Of a DNA stretch of 64,000 bases, positions 8,980-18,066 are shown piece by piece. The stretch comes from Paenibacillus sp. FSL H8-0048. Its GTDB lineage: Bacteria; Bacillota; Bacilli; Paenibacillales; Paenibacillaceae. The stretch's first letter is position 1, and every line of letters starts with the position of its first letter. The stretch is from positions 2,728,001-2,792,000 of the forward strand of contig NZ_JBBODF010000001.1 of the NCBI RefSeq assembly GCF_038002825.1. Direction: 5' to 3'. The notes beneath the pieces were generated by a model. It was not told where the DNA came from, searched no databases, and was given only the letters and a program-made list of their open reading frames with translations. Made by a program: the position numbers and the translations under genes.

Positions 8980-9966
8980 ATGAGCAAAATTAATTATACC
9001 GAAAGCCTTCTTCGTGTAATTATCTCTCTGATCGGACTTCCATTCACATGGATTCAAGCGGCTCTTTCCAGATACCTTCTGTATAAATATAAGGCTCCAG
9101 GAGAAATAATCTCTGTGGGAACACACCGTCTCCATGCGATTGTTGCCGGCAGCAACACGAGTAATCTTCCGACGATTCTATTGGAATCAGGAATGGGCGG
9201 TTGTGCTCTGGATTGGTCGCTGGTTCAGCCCGTATTAGCCAAACATACCAAGGTCCTCTCCTATGACCGGGCCGGGTTCGGTTGGAGCACTACACCTATC
9301 AGTGAGCCGACTTGCGAAGGCTATGTCCGTGATTTGCGGGAATTACTAACGCAGCTTGAATTAGAACCCCCATACATCCTTGTAGGGCACTCCTATGGCG
9401 GAATGATCATGCGGCTGTATGCTTCTAAGTATCCTGAAGAGGTCTCCGGGATTATTCTTGTGGACTCCACACATGAGCAAAGATTCATCGAATCCACTTT
9501 TGATCAAATCAGATATGAAGAGCGGCTGCGGCACCTGAGACGACTGCGAATGGGTTATCTTTGGTCCCCCATAGGGTTGCCCCGTCTATTAAAACAACAT
9601 ATTGGTGCAAAACGGTTACCTCCACCTGTCCAACAAAAAGTGACTGCTCTGGGATATCGGAATAATGCGTATAAAGCGGCTTATCTGGAATCTCTCTGCA
9701 CCATAGAAAGTGCCCTCCAGTTAATAGAGTCAGAGCCTTTAGATTCGGAATTACCAGTCATCGTATTATCCGCCGGAAGACAAAATGAAGATTGGCAACA
9801 ATCACAGAAGAAGCTCCTCCAGCTAACCGGAAAGACGCAGCAGATCATCGCCACGGATAGCTGGCATTCCATTCAACTCTATCAGCCGCAAGCTGTGATC
9901 GATTCGGTACTGAGTCTATTAAGAGAACATCACCGCAACCAAACAGACAAGCAGGCGTCTATCTAG
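8980..9966 (+). CDS. Alpha/beta hydrolase, possibly membrane-attached
   Basis: The 328-residue alpha/beta-hydrolase-fold protein has the nucleophile elbow GHSYGG, an acidic residue candidate in the strand near the C-terminal third (LSAGRQNED), and the catalytic His in DSWHSIQL. A hydrophobic N-terminal segment (LLRVIISLIGLPFTWIQAAL) could anchor it to the membrane. I chose the ATG at 8980 because GAGGTG lies six bases before it and a TATAAT at 8943-8948 would start the transcript downstream of the earlier in-frame ATG at 8902. Substrate unknown; esterase, lipase or haloalkane-type activity are all possible. No operon partner is evident apart from the hydrolase that follows after 35 bases. Confidence 0.8.
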   Translation: MSKINYTESLLRVIISLIGLPFTWIQAALSRYLLYKYKAPGEIISVGTHRLHAIVAGSNTSNLPTILLESGMGGCALDWSLVQPVLAKHTKVLSYDRAGFGWSTTPISEPTCEGYVRDLRELLTQLELEPPYILVGHSYGGMIMRLYASKYPEEVSGIILVDSTHEQRFIESTFDQIRYEERLRHLRRLRMGYLWSPIGLPRLLKQHIGAKRLPPPVQQKVTALGYRNNAYKAAYLESLCTIESALQLIESEPLDSELPVIVLSAGRQNEDWQQSQKKLLQLTGKTQQIIATDSWHSIQLYQPQAVIDSVLSLLREHHRNQTDKQASI

Positions 9967-10001
9967 TAGGAATATATATCCATTAAGAAAGGTGAGCTAT
10001 A

Positions 10002-11012
10002 ATGATTGGAAGATTCATAAGGGTTCTGGAAGGAAGCCCCAGACTCGTTATTAGTATTTTTCATCCGGCAATCGGGGGAGATCCGCTGAAGGGTATAGAC
10101 CTGTACGCACCTTGCCAGGCAGAGGCAGCTAAGCTTTTGACAGAGATGGGTGTTGATCTGGACAACCTGAATATTGCCAGTGTAACAACAGGCGGGGCAT
10201 TAGCCGTACAATCAGGGGGGTACCCCGTCATTCTTTTCTCGCCTGGATTCGGTGTAGAACGCGATATGTATCTTGGAGTGATATCCAAACTAGTCTCCAA
10301 AAATCACGTGGTAGTTACGCTGAGCGCTCCGCAGGAGTCCGTCTTCACCGTATTTCCAGACGGCAGCTATGTCAGGCAGGCACCGGAAATGGCGGAGCTG
10401 GCAAGCAGTGACTACACCAGCTGGTCCCGTCTGCTCCACAACCGGGTTCAATATATAATCGCAGTTATGGATCACCTTAAGGTGCTTAACCGCTCCGATA
10501 CTGAGCTAGCCGGGCTGTTCGATCTGGATAAGGTTGCTGTCATGGGACATTCGCTCGGAGGTGCCGCCTCCCTTGAGGCCGCCAAGCAGGATCGCCGGAT
10601 CAAGGCTGCTGTCCTGCTCGATCCCAGTTTTCACCTCATACGCCGGGAAGACGGACAGTCCTCTGTTCCCGTTCTGCTGCTGCGGCAAGAAGCTTCGGCA
10701 TACCGGGAGATGGCAGCCTCTATGAATGAGACCATTGCATCCGATTATATCGACGGGCAGCGCTATGCCTTCAACTCTCTGAACAACGCCTATTTCTATC
10801 GGGTAAAAGGGGCTCAGCACATGTCTTTTTCCGACATTCCGCTTCATTACAATGATCAGCATGCAGTTCCCGTTCATGCCGCTACCGCAGAAGCTGCAAC
10901 CGCATTCATGAAGGCGGTGTTTGATAAGAGCGATCTGCCTCCGAATGCAGCATCACAGCTCAGCGAAACCGTCATTTCCATCAATTCAGAGGGTGATCCT
11001 GCAGAAGCCTAA
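10002..11012 (+). CDS. Alpha/beta hydrolase related to platelet-activating-factor acetylhydrolases
   Basis: The 336-residue protein has the layout of PAF-acetylhydrolase-like enzymes. ILFSPGFG forms the oxyanion region near residue 78, the nucleophile motif is GHSLGG near residue 184, the acid sits in LLDPSF near residue 206, and the catalytic His in GAQHMSFSDIP near residue 272. The AAAGGTGAG site fits the ATG at 10002. It has no signal peptide, so it appears cytosolic. It follows another hydrolase by 35 bases and may be co-transcribed. The ester or lipid substrate cannot be read from the sequence. Confidence 0.8.
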   Translation: MIGRFIRVLEGSPRLVISIFHPAIGGDPLKGIDLYAPCQAEAAKLLTEMGVDLDNLNIASVTTGGALAVQSGGYPVILFSPGFGVERDMYLGVISKLVSKNHVVVTLSAPQESVFTVFPDGSYVRQAPEMAELASSDYTSWSRLLHNRVQYIIAVMDHLKVLNRSDTELAGLFDLDKVAVMGHSLGGAASLEAAKQDRRIKAAVLLDPSFHLIRREDGQSSVPVLLLRQEASAYREMAASMNETIASDYIDGQRYAFNSLNNAYFYRVKGAQHMSFSDIPLHYNDQHAVPVHAATAEAATAFMKAVFDKSDLPPNAASQLSETVISINSEGDPAEA

Positions 11013-11169
11013 CATGAATTGATGCCCAGACATCCATTGACCTGGGAGGGCATTCTGTATGAAGATCAGACTTAGCGGCTATAATCCAGGTGGAGAAGAG
11101 AGCTCGATGGAACTACAGGCGCTGTCTTGGTTCGCAAGCAATGAAGTAAACTCAAAAGGAGGAAATCAA

Positions 11170-11625
11170 ATGAAGACTATCATGCGCATGATGGACCATC
11201 TGTACTGGGCAGACGGGCGGATCTTGGACGCACTTGAAGCGAGTCACACGAAGGACACGGAGCTTCTCAAGCTGGTGCGGCATGTGGCGGTTGCAGAGCA
11301 AGTCTGGCTGTCGCGATTGCAGGGCAAGAGCAACGCAGAGTATTGGTTATGGAAGGAAGCGGAAGACCTGCCGGAGATCCGGCGAATGTTCGAAGCTAAC
11401 GCTAAGGAATACCGCAGCTATATCGGCAAGCTGGAAGAATCTGTTCTGGATCAGATGATCAGCTACAGCAGCCAGAATGGACATTCGTTCCAGACCTCTA
11501 TCCGGGACATCCTGCTGCAGGTGCTTTTACATGGGCAATATCACCGGGGGCAGATCAACCGGGCCCTCCGGATGGAAGGCGCAGAGCCTGCCCCTGTGGA
11601 TTACATCACATTCGTGAGGCTCTAG
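11170..11625 (+). CDS. DinB-family protein (four-helix metal-binding fold)
   Basis: The 151-residue protein fits DinB/YfiT-like proteins, four-helix bundles that bind a divalent metal through three histidines. Candidate ligands are the His in MMDHLYWAD, the His in LVRHVAVAEQVWLSRL and the HGQYHRGQ motif near the C-terminus. The AAGGAGG eight bases before the ATG at 11170 decides the start; an in-frame ATG at 11059 would add 37 unrelated residues. It probably heads a plus-strand operon with the following GNAT, phosphotransferase and unknown genes. Many members are thiol-dependent transferases; the actual reaction is unknown. Confidence 0.82.
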   Translation: MKTIMRMMDHLYWADGRILDALEASHTKDTELLKLVRHVAVAEQVWLSRLQGKSNAEYWLWKEAEDLPEIRRMFEANAKEYRSYIGKLEESVLDQMISYSSQNGHSFQTSIRDILLQVLLHGQYHRGQINRALRMEGAEPAPVDYITFVRL

Positions 11626-11661
11626 CTCTGCAACTACTAATGAACAAGGAGCGAAGCTGAA

Positions 11662-12114
11662 ATGGAGATCAGAGCATTACATACGGATGAACAGGCACCT
11701 ACCGAATTGCTTTTATTGGCCGACCCTGCATCGAAGCTGGTTGAGGATTATGTGGCGAGGGGGCAATGCTTCGTTGCCGAGGCGGATCACCGTGTGGTCG
11801 GTGTCTATGTCCTGCTGCCTACCCGGCCGGAGACCGCCGAGCTGGTCAATATTGCAGTGGATGAGGCATTCCAGGGCCAGGGGATCGGGAAGCAAATGGT
11901 GAATCACGCCATTCAGCAGGCCAGGCGGCTCAGCTTCAAAACGCTGGAGATCGGTACAGGCAATTCCAGTATCGGCCAGCTTGCCCTGTATCAGAAATGC
12001 GGCTTCCGGATCACCGGAATCGACAAGGACTTTTTCATCAGACATTATAGTGAAGAAATCTATGAGAACGGGATGCAGGTGGTGGATATGATCCGCCTGT
12101 CTCAAGATCTGTAA
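11662..12114 (+). CDS. GNAT-family N-acetyltransferase
   Basis: The 150-residue protein has the GNAT core. The acetyl-CoA pyrophosphate-binding loop is EAFQGQGIGKQMV (about residues 72-84), followed by the C-terminal YQKCGFRITGIDKDFF strand-helix. It resembles Bacillus YvbK-type acetyltransferases in its GNSSIGQLALYQKCGF segment. An AAGGAG site lies nine bases before the ATG. It lies 36 bases after the DinB gene and 23 bases before a phosphotransferase gene. The acceptor is unknown; small amines, antibiotics or protein N-termini are options. Confidence 0.85.
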   Translation: MEIRALHTDEQAPTELLLLADPASKLVEDYVARGQCFVAEADHRVVGVYVLLPTRPETAELVNIAVDEAFQGQGIGKQMVNHAIQQARRLSFKTLEIGTGNSSIGQLALYQKCGFRITGIDKDFFIRHYSEEIYENGMQVVDMIRLSQDL

Positions 12115-12137
12115 GTCAAAAGGAGGTTAACAAACCT

Positions 12138-13067
12138 ATGCAAGCACAACTATTGCAATTTCTCAATAACACCTATCCTGTTCAACTCTCCCATATGGAG
12201 ACCGTCACCAATGAAATGTACCGTTGCCACTCGGAGAAGGGGACATTCTTCGCCCGAATTACGAACTATAAGACCTATGAAGAACAATTAGCTGAAGTGA
12301 ACTGGACTACCTTTCTGTTCAACCGGGGCGTACGGGTGCCTGAGGTTGTACCTACTGAACTGGGTTCGCTTGTCAGCACCCTGCTGCTGAGTGAAGAGGA
12401 GAAGTCCGTGGTCTTGTTCCGGGCGGCAGCCGGAATCCACCTGCCCCGGGCTAAATGGGACAAAACCATACTCAGAACCCTCGGACAGCAAATAGGCAGA
12501 ATGCATCAGGTGAGCAAAGAATATCAGCAGTCTGAAGCTGCCCGGCCGATTCCGCATTGGTATGATAACGATGAATATGATTTTCTAAAGCATATTCCTG
12601 CCGAAGAGCGGGCCATACGGGATATTGCGAAGGATGTGCTCAAGCAGATCCGCATGCTGCCCAAAGATGAGGCGAACTACGGCTTAATCCACGGCGACCT
12701 GTGGCTGAACAATACCCTGGTGGACAGTGACTCTGCGCTGACAATGATTGATTTTCAGGATTGTGAGCGGCATTATTATGCCTATGATTTAGCTGTGCCG
12801 ATCTATTCTGCACTGGAGTACTCATTCCCGGGTGGACAGAACCTTATGGATTATAAGCGTACGATAACCAAGGCAATCACAGACGGATATAAGGAAGAGC
12901 ATCCCCTCTCTGCTGAGATGTCTAGAAAACTGCCGCTGTTTATAAGACTGAAAGAGCTGTTTGAGTACAACCTGATGCATATGTATTGGAACTTCGGGGA
13001 GCTTAGCGAGGATCAGGTGCGGATTCTGAATCTGTACAGAAGCAAGATTGAGTTCATGCAGACGTGA
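12138..13067 (+). CDS. APH/choline-kinase-type phosphotransferase
   Basis: This 309-residue kinase-fold enzyme carries the Brenner motif HGDLWLNNTL near residue 189 and the metal-binding IDFQDCERHYYAYDLA, as in aminoglycoside phosphotransferases, homoserine kinases and spore-coat CotS-like proteins. The N-terminal lobe has MYRCHSEKGTFFARI with the ATP-binding Lys replaced by Arg, which is seen in some relatives. An AGGAGG site precedes the ATG. It is in a putative operon after a GNAT gene, a combination often seen in small-molecule modification loci. The substrate is unassigned; resistance should not be assumed. Confidence 0.8.
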   Translation: MQAQLLQFLNNTYPVQLSHMETVTNEMYRCHSEKGTFFARITNYKTYEEQLAEVNWTTFLFNRGVRVPEVVPTELGSLVSTLLLSEEEKSVVLFRAAAGIHLPRAKWDKTILRTLGQQIGRMHQVSKEYQQSEAARPIPHWYDNDEYDFLKHIPAEERAIRDIAKDVLKQIRMLPKDEANYGLIHGDLWLNNTLVDSDSALTMIDFQDCERHYYAYDLAVPIYSALEYSFPGGQNLMDYKRTITKAITDGYKEEHPLSAEMSRKLPLFIRLKELFEYNLMHMYWNFGELSEDQVRILNLYRSKIEFMQT

Positions 13068-13077
13068 GGTGAGTGAA

Positions 13078-13425
13078 GTGTATGACTATATCAGCATTCA
13101 TTCTATGGATTACTCCAAAAGCGTAAAAACAGAAGTGCTGGAGCAGTTTGTCGTAGAGACCCTGGGGTTTGAGCAGACCGGGCCGCTGCGATTCTCCAAA
13201 GCGCTCTATGGCGCGCATGTTGGGCTGAAGGGACTCTCCGCAAATTCGAATGGCAGCTACGCTTACTATACGCTGGAGGGGATTGAAGCGGTGAATCTGG
13301 TCGAGGTCATTCTGCCGGCAACTAAGATAGATGAGCCATTGGAGCGTGCGATAACCGGGTTGGTGATGGCCATTGCCGGCGAATTCGGCTGGTGCATCGA
13401 TGAGGACCATGGGTTGGATACTTAG
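13078..13425 (+). CDS. Unknown 115-residue protein
   Basis: I do not recognise this protein. It is predicted soluble, with one hydrophobic strand-helix segment near the C-terminus (ITGLVMAIAGEFGW) and no motif I can assign. The GTG at 13078 is chosen because GAGGTGA lies five bases before it; longer in-frame starts at 13048 (TTG) and 13069 (GTG) exist. It begins ten bases after the phosphotransferase stop codon, so it should be co-translated from the same mRNA, and a plausible hairpin terminator follows at 13488-13527. Confidence 0.65.
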   Translation: MYDYISIHSMDYSKSVKTEVLEQFVVETLGFEQTGPLRFSKALYGAHVGLKGLSANSNGSYAYYTLEGIEAVNLVEVILPATKIDEPLERAITGLVMAIAGEFGWCIDEDHGLDT

Positions 13426-13487
13426 TGTGATCGGTTTTTCAATTACATTTGGTCCCCATCCCCTGCGCGTTCCCCCAACAATAAACA

Positions 13488-13527
13488 AGCGGTAGTCTGC
13501 GACGATTCTCCGTCCATGACTGCCGCT
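13488..13527 (+). terminator. Possible terminator of the 11.2-13.4-kb plus-strand operon
   Basis: AGCGGtAGTC pairs with GACTgCCGCT across a 20-base loop, followed by AGTTCAATTCTTTTC. The long loop and interrupted T tract make this only moderately convincing. Confidence 0.42.
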
Positions 13528-13577
13528 AGTTCAATTCTTTTCACTCAGCCCGCTTCGCCCCTGCCCAGACTCCGGAC

Positions 13578-14717
13578 TCAGCAGTAATGCAGCGCTTCGC
13601 CCAGCGCGACCAGAGCCATCGCCTGGCCGTAGGCCATAGGGGCAATGATAATCCCTTTGTAGTCCTCCTTGGCTGCGCCGATGGGAGTACCGCCGGACAC
13701 CCCAAGCACTGTGCCTTCGCTGTCAATTCTGTCCAGGATGGCGCGGATTGCCCGCAGAGCCGGTTCGCTGTAAGCCTCCGGGAGCAGCCCACGGCGCACA
13801 CTGTTTAGAATACCGGCGGCTATCGCAGCCGAACCGGAGGTTTCGGTATAGCTCCCAGAGTCATCCAGCAGGGTATGCCATAGTCCGTCCCCGCTCTGAC
13901 ATGCGAGCAAGGCTTCGGCCTGGGCCTGTAGCGTCTGCTGGAGATAGCTGAAGACTCCGTCTGCCAGATAGGGCCGCATCAGCTCCAGATATTCCGGCAG
14001 GCCGAGGGCGAACCAGCCGTTGCCGCGGCACCAGAAGGCTTCGCTGAAGTTGTGGCGCTCTTCAAAATGCCAGCCGTGGAAGAAGAAGCCGGTTTTTTTG
14101 TCATACAGATATTTAATATGCAGCAGCAGCTGATGCAGCGAGGTCTCGCGCCACTCCGGGTTGTCGTACTTCACACCCATTTTGGCCGTGAACAGAATCG
14201 CCATGAACAGCGTATCAATCCAGATCTCATTCTCATGGAGCGAGATCTCATGCTTCTGAGTCCCCGTAGTCACATGCTGATAGCCTTGCTCCAGCGTCCG
14301 GGGCAGGCCGTGCATCAGCCATTCTATCCATTCGAGACTCAGCTCTCCGGCCTCCTCCAGCTCCATCAGCGAGAGCAGTGGCGCAGTCGTATTAATATTC
14401 CGGCTGGGCAGTCCCTTCTCCATCTGCCGGGCCATCCACGGCTTGGTGTATTCCGCATAACGGCCATCCCCGAAATGCCGGTCAAGCTTTTGCAGGCCAT
14501 ACAGCCCCACTCCCTGCGGCCAATCCCACTCTTCCATCCCGAAGTCCCTGGCAAAATACCCCCGGCGCTCCGCATCCTCCCCCAGGTTCTGCAATTCCGC
14601 TTCATTATCCGGCCGGCCCAGCTTCAGCAGCTTATTCGTAACCAGGTCCAGCTTCTGCATAACCTCTTCCTTGCTCACACAGCTTACCGGCACCGTCTGC
14701 TTCTCTGTTACTTCCAC
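13578..14717 (-). CDS. GH105/GH88-type unsaturated glycuronyl hydrolase
   Basis: The 379-residue (alpha/alpha)6-barrel enzyme matches unsaturated rhamnogalacturonyl hydrolases (YteR/YesR). It has RDFGMEEWDWPQGVGLYGL near residue 56, ENEIWIDTLFMA with the catalytic Asp near residue 168, and the FWCRGNGWFALGLPEYL signature near residue 230. These enzymes release the 4,5-unsaturated uronic acid left by polysaccharide lyases, and the absence of a signal peptide places it in the cytosol. The GTG start at 14717 overlaps the end of the upstream GH38 gene by ten bases, with GGGGG as its binding site, so translation is coupled. The pair suggests uptake of an oligosaccharide carrying both mannose and an unsaturated uronate. 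Confidence 0.88.
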   Translation of the reverse strand: MEVTEKQTVPVSCVSKEEVMQKLDLVTNKLLKLGRPDNEAELQNLGEDAERRGYFARDFGMEEWDWPQGVGLYGLQKLDRHFGDGRYAEYTKPWMARQMEKGLPSRNINTTAPLLSLMELEEAGELSLEWIEWLMHGLPRTLEQGYQHVTTGTQKHEISLHENEIWIDTLFMAILFTAKMGVKYDNPEWRETSLHQLLLHIKYLYDKKTGFFFHGWHFEERHNFSEAFWCRGNGWFALGLPEYLELMRPYLADGVFSYLQQTLQAQAEALLACQSGDGLWHTLLDDSGSYTETSGSAAIAAGILNSVRRGLLPEAYSEPALRAIRAILDRIDSEGTVLGVSGGTPIGAAKEDYKGIIIAPMAYGQAMALVALGEALHYC

Positions 14718-17700
14718 TGTCCATAACCCCCTTCATCTACATGCGTTCCGCGCAGCTTGATTCTGAACGTTCTAATCTCATACGGCTTCACTTGGAAGCT
14801 CAGCTCCTCTGCTTCCTGCCAGTCTCCCAGCGGCTCCTCCATCAGGTTGCATTCCTGCCAGGAGGCAATCTCGTAAGCGCTGTCTATAGTGACCTTCGTC
14901 CGGGAGCCTGCATATTCATGCAGCCGCAGCACCACATCACTGCCGTCCTCCGAACGTTTGATAGCATCCACTGTCACATGTGCGCCGTCGACATAGAGCA
15001 ACGGGTTCCCTTCCAGCTCACCTGCCACACTGCGCAGCGGATGATTCAGCTCCCACGCCTCCTGGACCACCCCGCCTTCAACGAAATCACCGGTATGCGG
15101 ATACAGGGCATACGTAAATTCATGATGCCCCTGATCCTGCTGCGGATCGGGATGCACCGCCGACTTCAGCAGCGTCAGCCGGAGCACGCTGTCCTTGATG
15201 TCATAGCCGTATTTGCAGTCGTTAAGCAGCGCTATCCCATAGCCCTTCTCGCTGACATCCGCCCACTGATGGCCCACCGTTTCGAAGCGGGCGTAATCCC
15301 AGCTCGTATTCCAGTGAGTAGGACGCTTCACGTTACCGAACTGAATATCATAAGTAGCCTCCAGCGCATGAATATCCACCGGGAAGGCCACCTTCAGCAG
15401 TTGGTTATGCCCATGCCAGTCCAGCTCCGTGCGGAAATCAATCCTTACAGTATCACGGTAGAAGATGATGTCCTGGGTTACCGTTGTACGGTGATAGGTC
15501 CAGGTCATGCGCAGCACCGCCCGCAGCGGGCCGTTCTCGGTCAGCTCACATCCGGTCAGCTGAGTGATCTCGTTCATCTTTTCCTGGTAGAAAATATCGA
15601 TATCCCACGCTTCAAAATCCAGCGGCTTATCTTCGAACACCTGCAGTACATTCCCGCGCTGCCCTGGCGCCAGCAGCTCACGGCCGCTCTTGCGGTCGAC
15701 CATCGAAGTGAAATGCCCCTGCTCATTCCACACCACTTCCACAAGCGGTGTGCTCAGCGTGTTGCCGGATACGGCTGCAAGCGGCTGAATCTGCGCCTCC
15801 TGAGAGCCCTCGGCTGCTTGTCCGCGTACTACCTTCAGCACCGCCGTGCCCAGTGCAGGCACAGACGGAACATAGACCAACACTTCCCCGTCTGCCGTCC
15901 GCTGCTGCCACAGCCGGTTCCCGTCAGCATTATGAACCTGTACGGAATCCGCGGCATCTATAGGAAGCAGCGCATAACGAGGACGGTTCCAGTTCGTGCT
16001 GTTCAGCAGAGTGAATGCTTGCTGCTCCGGCTTATTGCCGCTATTAGCATCAGCCACACCGTTAATGAGAGCAAGTGAGCGCGCTTCGCCTTCTGCATAT
16101 TCAGCAACGCTGTCCTCGTAGACCTCAGCGATCGACGAGCCGGGAATGATGTCATGGAACTGGTTGCGCAGCAGAATCTCCCAGATCCCGGTCAGTTCAG
16201 CCGCAGGATAAGCGGTTTCAAGATTCCCCTGTCTTACACCCATCAGCGTATGCAGCCACTCGGCATCGCGCAGCAGCAGCTCCAGCCGGCGGTTATATTT
16301 CTTGTTGCGGGCTTGTGAGGTGTACGTGCCCCGGTGGCATTCGAAATACAGCTCGCCGTTCCAGGTGTGTACGAACGCCTCCGTCTTCCCGATCCGTTCA
16401 TGCAGTCCGGTGAAATACTCCCCGGCACTGCCCATCTCAATCTTCGGAATGCCGGGAAGCTTGTCAAAGCGCCGGCGGAGCTCCAGCATCTCCCGCGTCG
16501 GCCCGCCGCCCCCGTCACCCCAGCCGTATGCAAACATCAGGTGATCGTTGATCTCCTTATCCTGATAGGAATTCCAGATCCCGCGCAGCAGCCCTGCCGT
16601 CATCCGTCCGTTATAGGTGTATTCAGCTCCATCCTTCTCGGAGGTCGTGATGAAATGCGTCAGCACCTCTGAGCCGTCCATCCCCCGCCACCAGAAGGTG
16701 TCATGCGGCATCCGGTTGAACTGATTCCAGCTGATTTTGGTCGTCATGAACGTGTCGATACCCGATTTGCGCAGAATCTGCGGCAATGCCCAGCTGTATC
16801 CGAAGACATCCGGCAGCCACAGGTACTTGCTCTCTACGCCGAATTGTTCACGGAGATAGCGCTTGCCCAGCATAATCTGGCGGACCAGCGACTCGCCGGA
16901 CGGGATATTACAATCCGACTCCAGCCACATCGCCCCTTCCGCTTCCCAGCGGCCTTCCTTCACCTTCTCTTTGATCCGACCGAACAGCTCCGGATAATCC
17001 TGCTCCAGATAAGCGTACAACTGAGGCTGCGTCTGCAGGAACTGGTACTCCGGGAACTCCTCCATCAGCCGCAGTACGGTGGAGAAGGATCGGGCTGTCT
17101 TTTCACGGGTATGCTTCAAGCGCCATAGCCAGGCAACATCAATATGGGTATGGCCGACAGCTGTTAGCGTTACGTCAAAAGTCTGCGGCATTGCCTCTAT
17201 CGCCTGATTCAGACTTGCACCTGCCTGATAGAGTGAAGCCGTATGCTCTGGCGAACCCGGCTCTGACCAGTCGATCAGACGGAAGGCCTCATTCAGTGCT
17301 CTTAACAGCCACTGCTTCTCCGGCTGGTCTCTGCCCAGGTAACGGAAGGTGTCGAGCGCCGCCTTTGACATGTAGAACAGATCATCTATGCCCTCGTCCA
17401 AATAGCCGATGAATGCTTCGTTGAGCCGGTGCTCCTGAATTCTGGGCACTCCGCCGCCCTCAAGTCCCGACCACAGCCGGAAGGCCAGCTCTACCGTCTG
17501 CCCGCCCCATTCATCACCGAAGATTACCTCTCTATGGTTGTTATCTACGCCCTGATAAGGCGAGCCGTTCACGAACAGCAGCGATTCGAAGCCGGAGTTA
17601 TTGAAATCCCCTGTTTTGCCAAAATCAAATCTGCCGGCAATTTTGAAGCCTGCCTGACTTGGCGGCAGTACAACCTCCGTGCGCAGCCAGATGTAACGGT

Positions 17701-17884
17701 CCCGCCCACGCCAATGCTCCTGAAGCCTGATGATGCCATCAAAGGACACCGACTGCGGGTATACCCCGTTAGCCCCTTCCTCATCCTCAGCGAACGCGAA
17801 CTCTGTAAGCTCCTGGACCTTAAGATATCTATACTTTTCCACTTCAGCCTGGCGTTTGATCAGCTTTTCTTCTGTGAATAACAT
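14708..17884 (-). CDS. GH38 alpha-mannosidase
   Basis: The protein is 1058 residues long from the ATG at 17884, which has CAGGGAG eight bases upstream; a GTG nine bases earlier lacks spacing. Family GH38 marks are the zinc-binding HTHIDVAWLWRLKHTREK near residue 250, the nucleophile region LWLPDVFGYSWALPQI near residue 370, and WNQFNRMPHDTFWWRG. A long C-terminal beta domain follows, as in bacterial class II alpha-mannosidases. There is no signal peptide, so it acts on imported oligosaccharides in the cytosol. It is the first gene of a two-gene operon with GH105 and is divergent from an AraC-type regulator, which probably senses the sugar released. Confidence 0.93.
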   Translation of the reverse strand: MLFTEEKLIKRQAEVEKYRYLKVQELTEFAFAEDEEGANGVYPQSVSFDGIIRLQEHWRGRDRYIWLRTEVVLPPSQAGFKIAGRFDFGKTGDFNNSGFESLLFVNGSPYQGVDNNHREVIFGDEWGGQTVELAFRLWSGLEGGGVPRIQEHRLNEAFIGYLDEGIDDLFYMSKAALDTFRYLGRDQPEKQWLLRALNEAFRLIDWSEPGSPEHTASLYQAGASLNQAIEAMPQTFDVTLTAVGHTHIDVAWLWRLKHTREKTARSFSTVLRLMEEFPEYQFLQTQPQLYAYLEQDYPELFGRIKEKVKEGRWEAEGAMWLESDCNIPSGESLVRQIMLGKRYLREQFGVESKYLWLPDVFGYSWALPQILRKSGIDTFMTTKISWNQFNRMPHDTFWWRGMDGSEVLTHFITTSEKDGAEYTYNGRMTAGLLRGIWNSYQDKEINDHLMFAYGWGDGGGGPTREMLELRRRFDKLPGIPKIEMGSAGEYFTGLHERIGKTEAFVHTWNGELYFECHRGTYTSQARNKKYNRRLELLLRDAEWLHTLMGVRQGNLETAYPAAELTGIWEILLRNQFHDIIPGSSIAEVYEDSVAEYAEGEARSLALINGVADANSGNKPEQQAFTLLNSTNWNRPRYALLPIDAADSVQVHNADGNRLWQQRTADGEVLVYVPSVPALGTAVLKVVRGQAAEGSQEAQIQPLAAVSGNTLSTPLVEVVWNEQGHFTSMVDRKSGRELLAPGQRGNVLQVFEDKPLDFEAWDIDIFYQEKMNEITQLTGCELTENGPLRAVLRMTWTYHRTTVTQDIIFYRDTVRIDFRTELDWHGHNQLLKVAFPVDIHALEATYDIQFGNVKRPTHWNTSWDYARFETVGHQWADVSEKGYGIALLNDCKYGYDIKDSVLRLTLLKSAVHPDPQQDQGHHEFTYALYPHTGDFVEGGVVQEAWELNHPLRSVAGELEGNPLLYVDGAHVTVDAIKRSEDGSDVVLRLHEYAGSRTKVTIDSAYEIASWQECNLMEEPLGDWQEAEELSFQVKPYEIRTFRIKLRGTHVDEGGYGQWK

Positions 17885-17978
17885 CCCTATCACTCCCTGT
17901 ATCCGCTTTCATATGGTCACTATAGCAAACCTTCCACTCCAAAAACTACCCTACTCTTGCTGTATTCCGCTCTATTCA

Positions 17979-18008
17979 TTGCATATTTTGCTTTTTTCGG
18001 CCTATAAT
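17979..18008 (+). promoter_or_regulatory. Possible promoter of the AraC-family gene
   Basis: TTGCAT (17979-17984), 18 bases, then TATAAT (18003-18008). The -35 box is weak. It lies in the divergent region shared with the mannosidase operon, where the AraC protein itself may bind. Confidence 0.5.
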
Positions 18009-18066
18009 ATACAGGTGGAAACGGCTCAGGCTTCTTTAGTAAACGGCAAAGGTGAGGAGTGAGGCT

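Noticed and set aside
14741..16078. 445-codon plus-strand frame opposite the GH38 gene
   Set aside because: A shadow of the mannosidase coding strand with unnatural composition.
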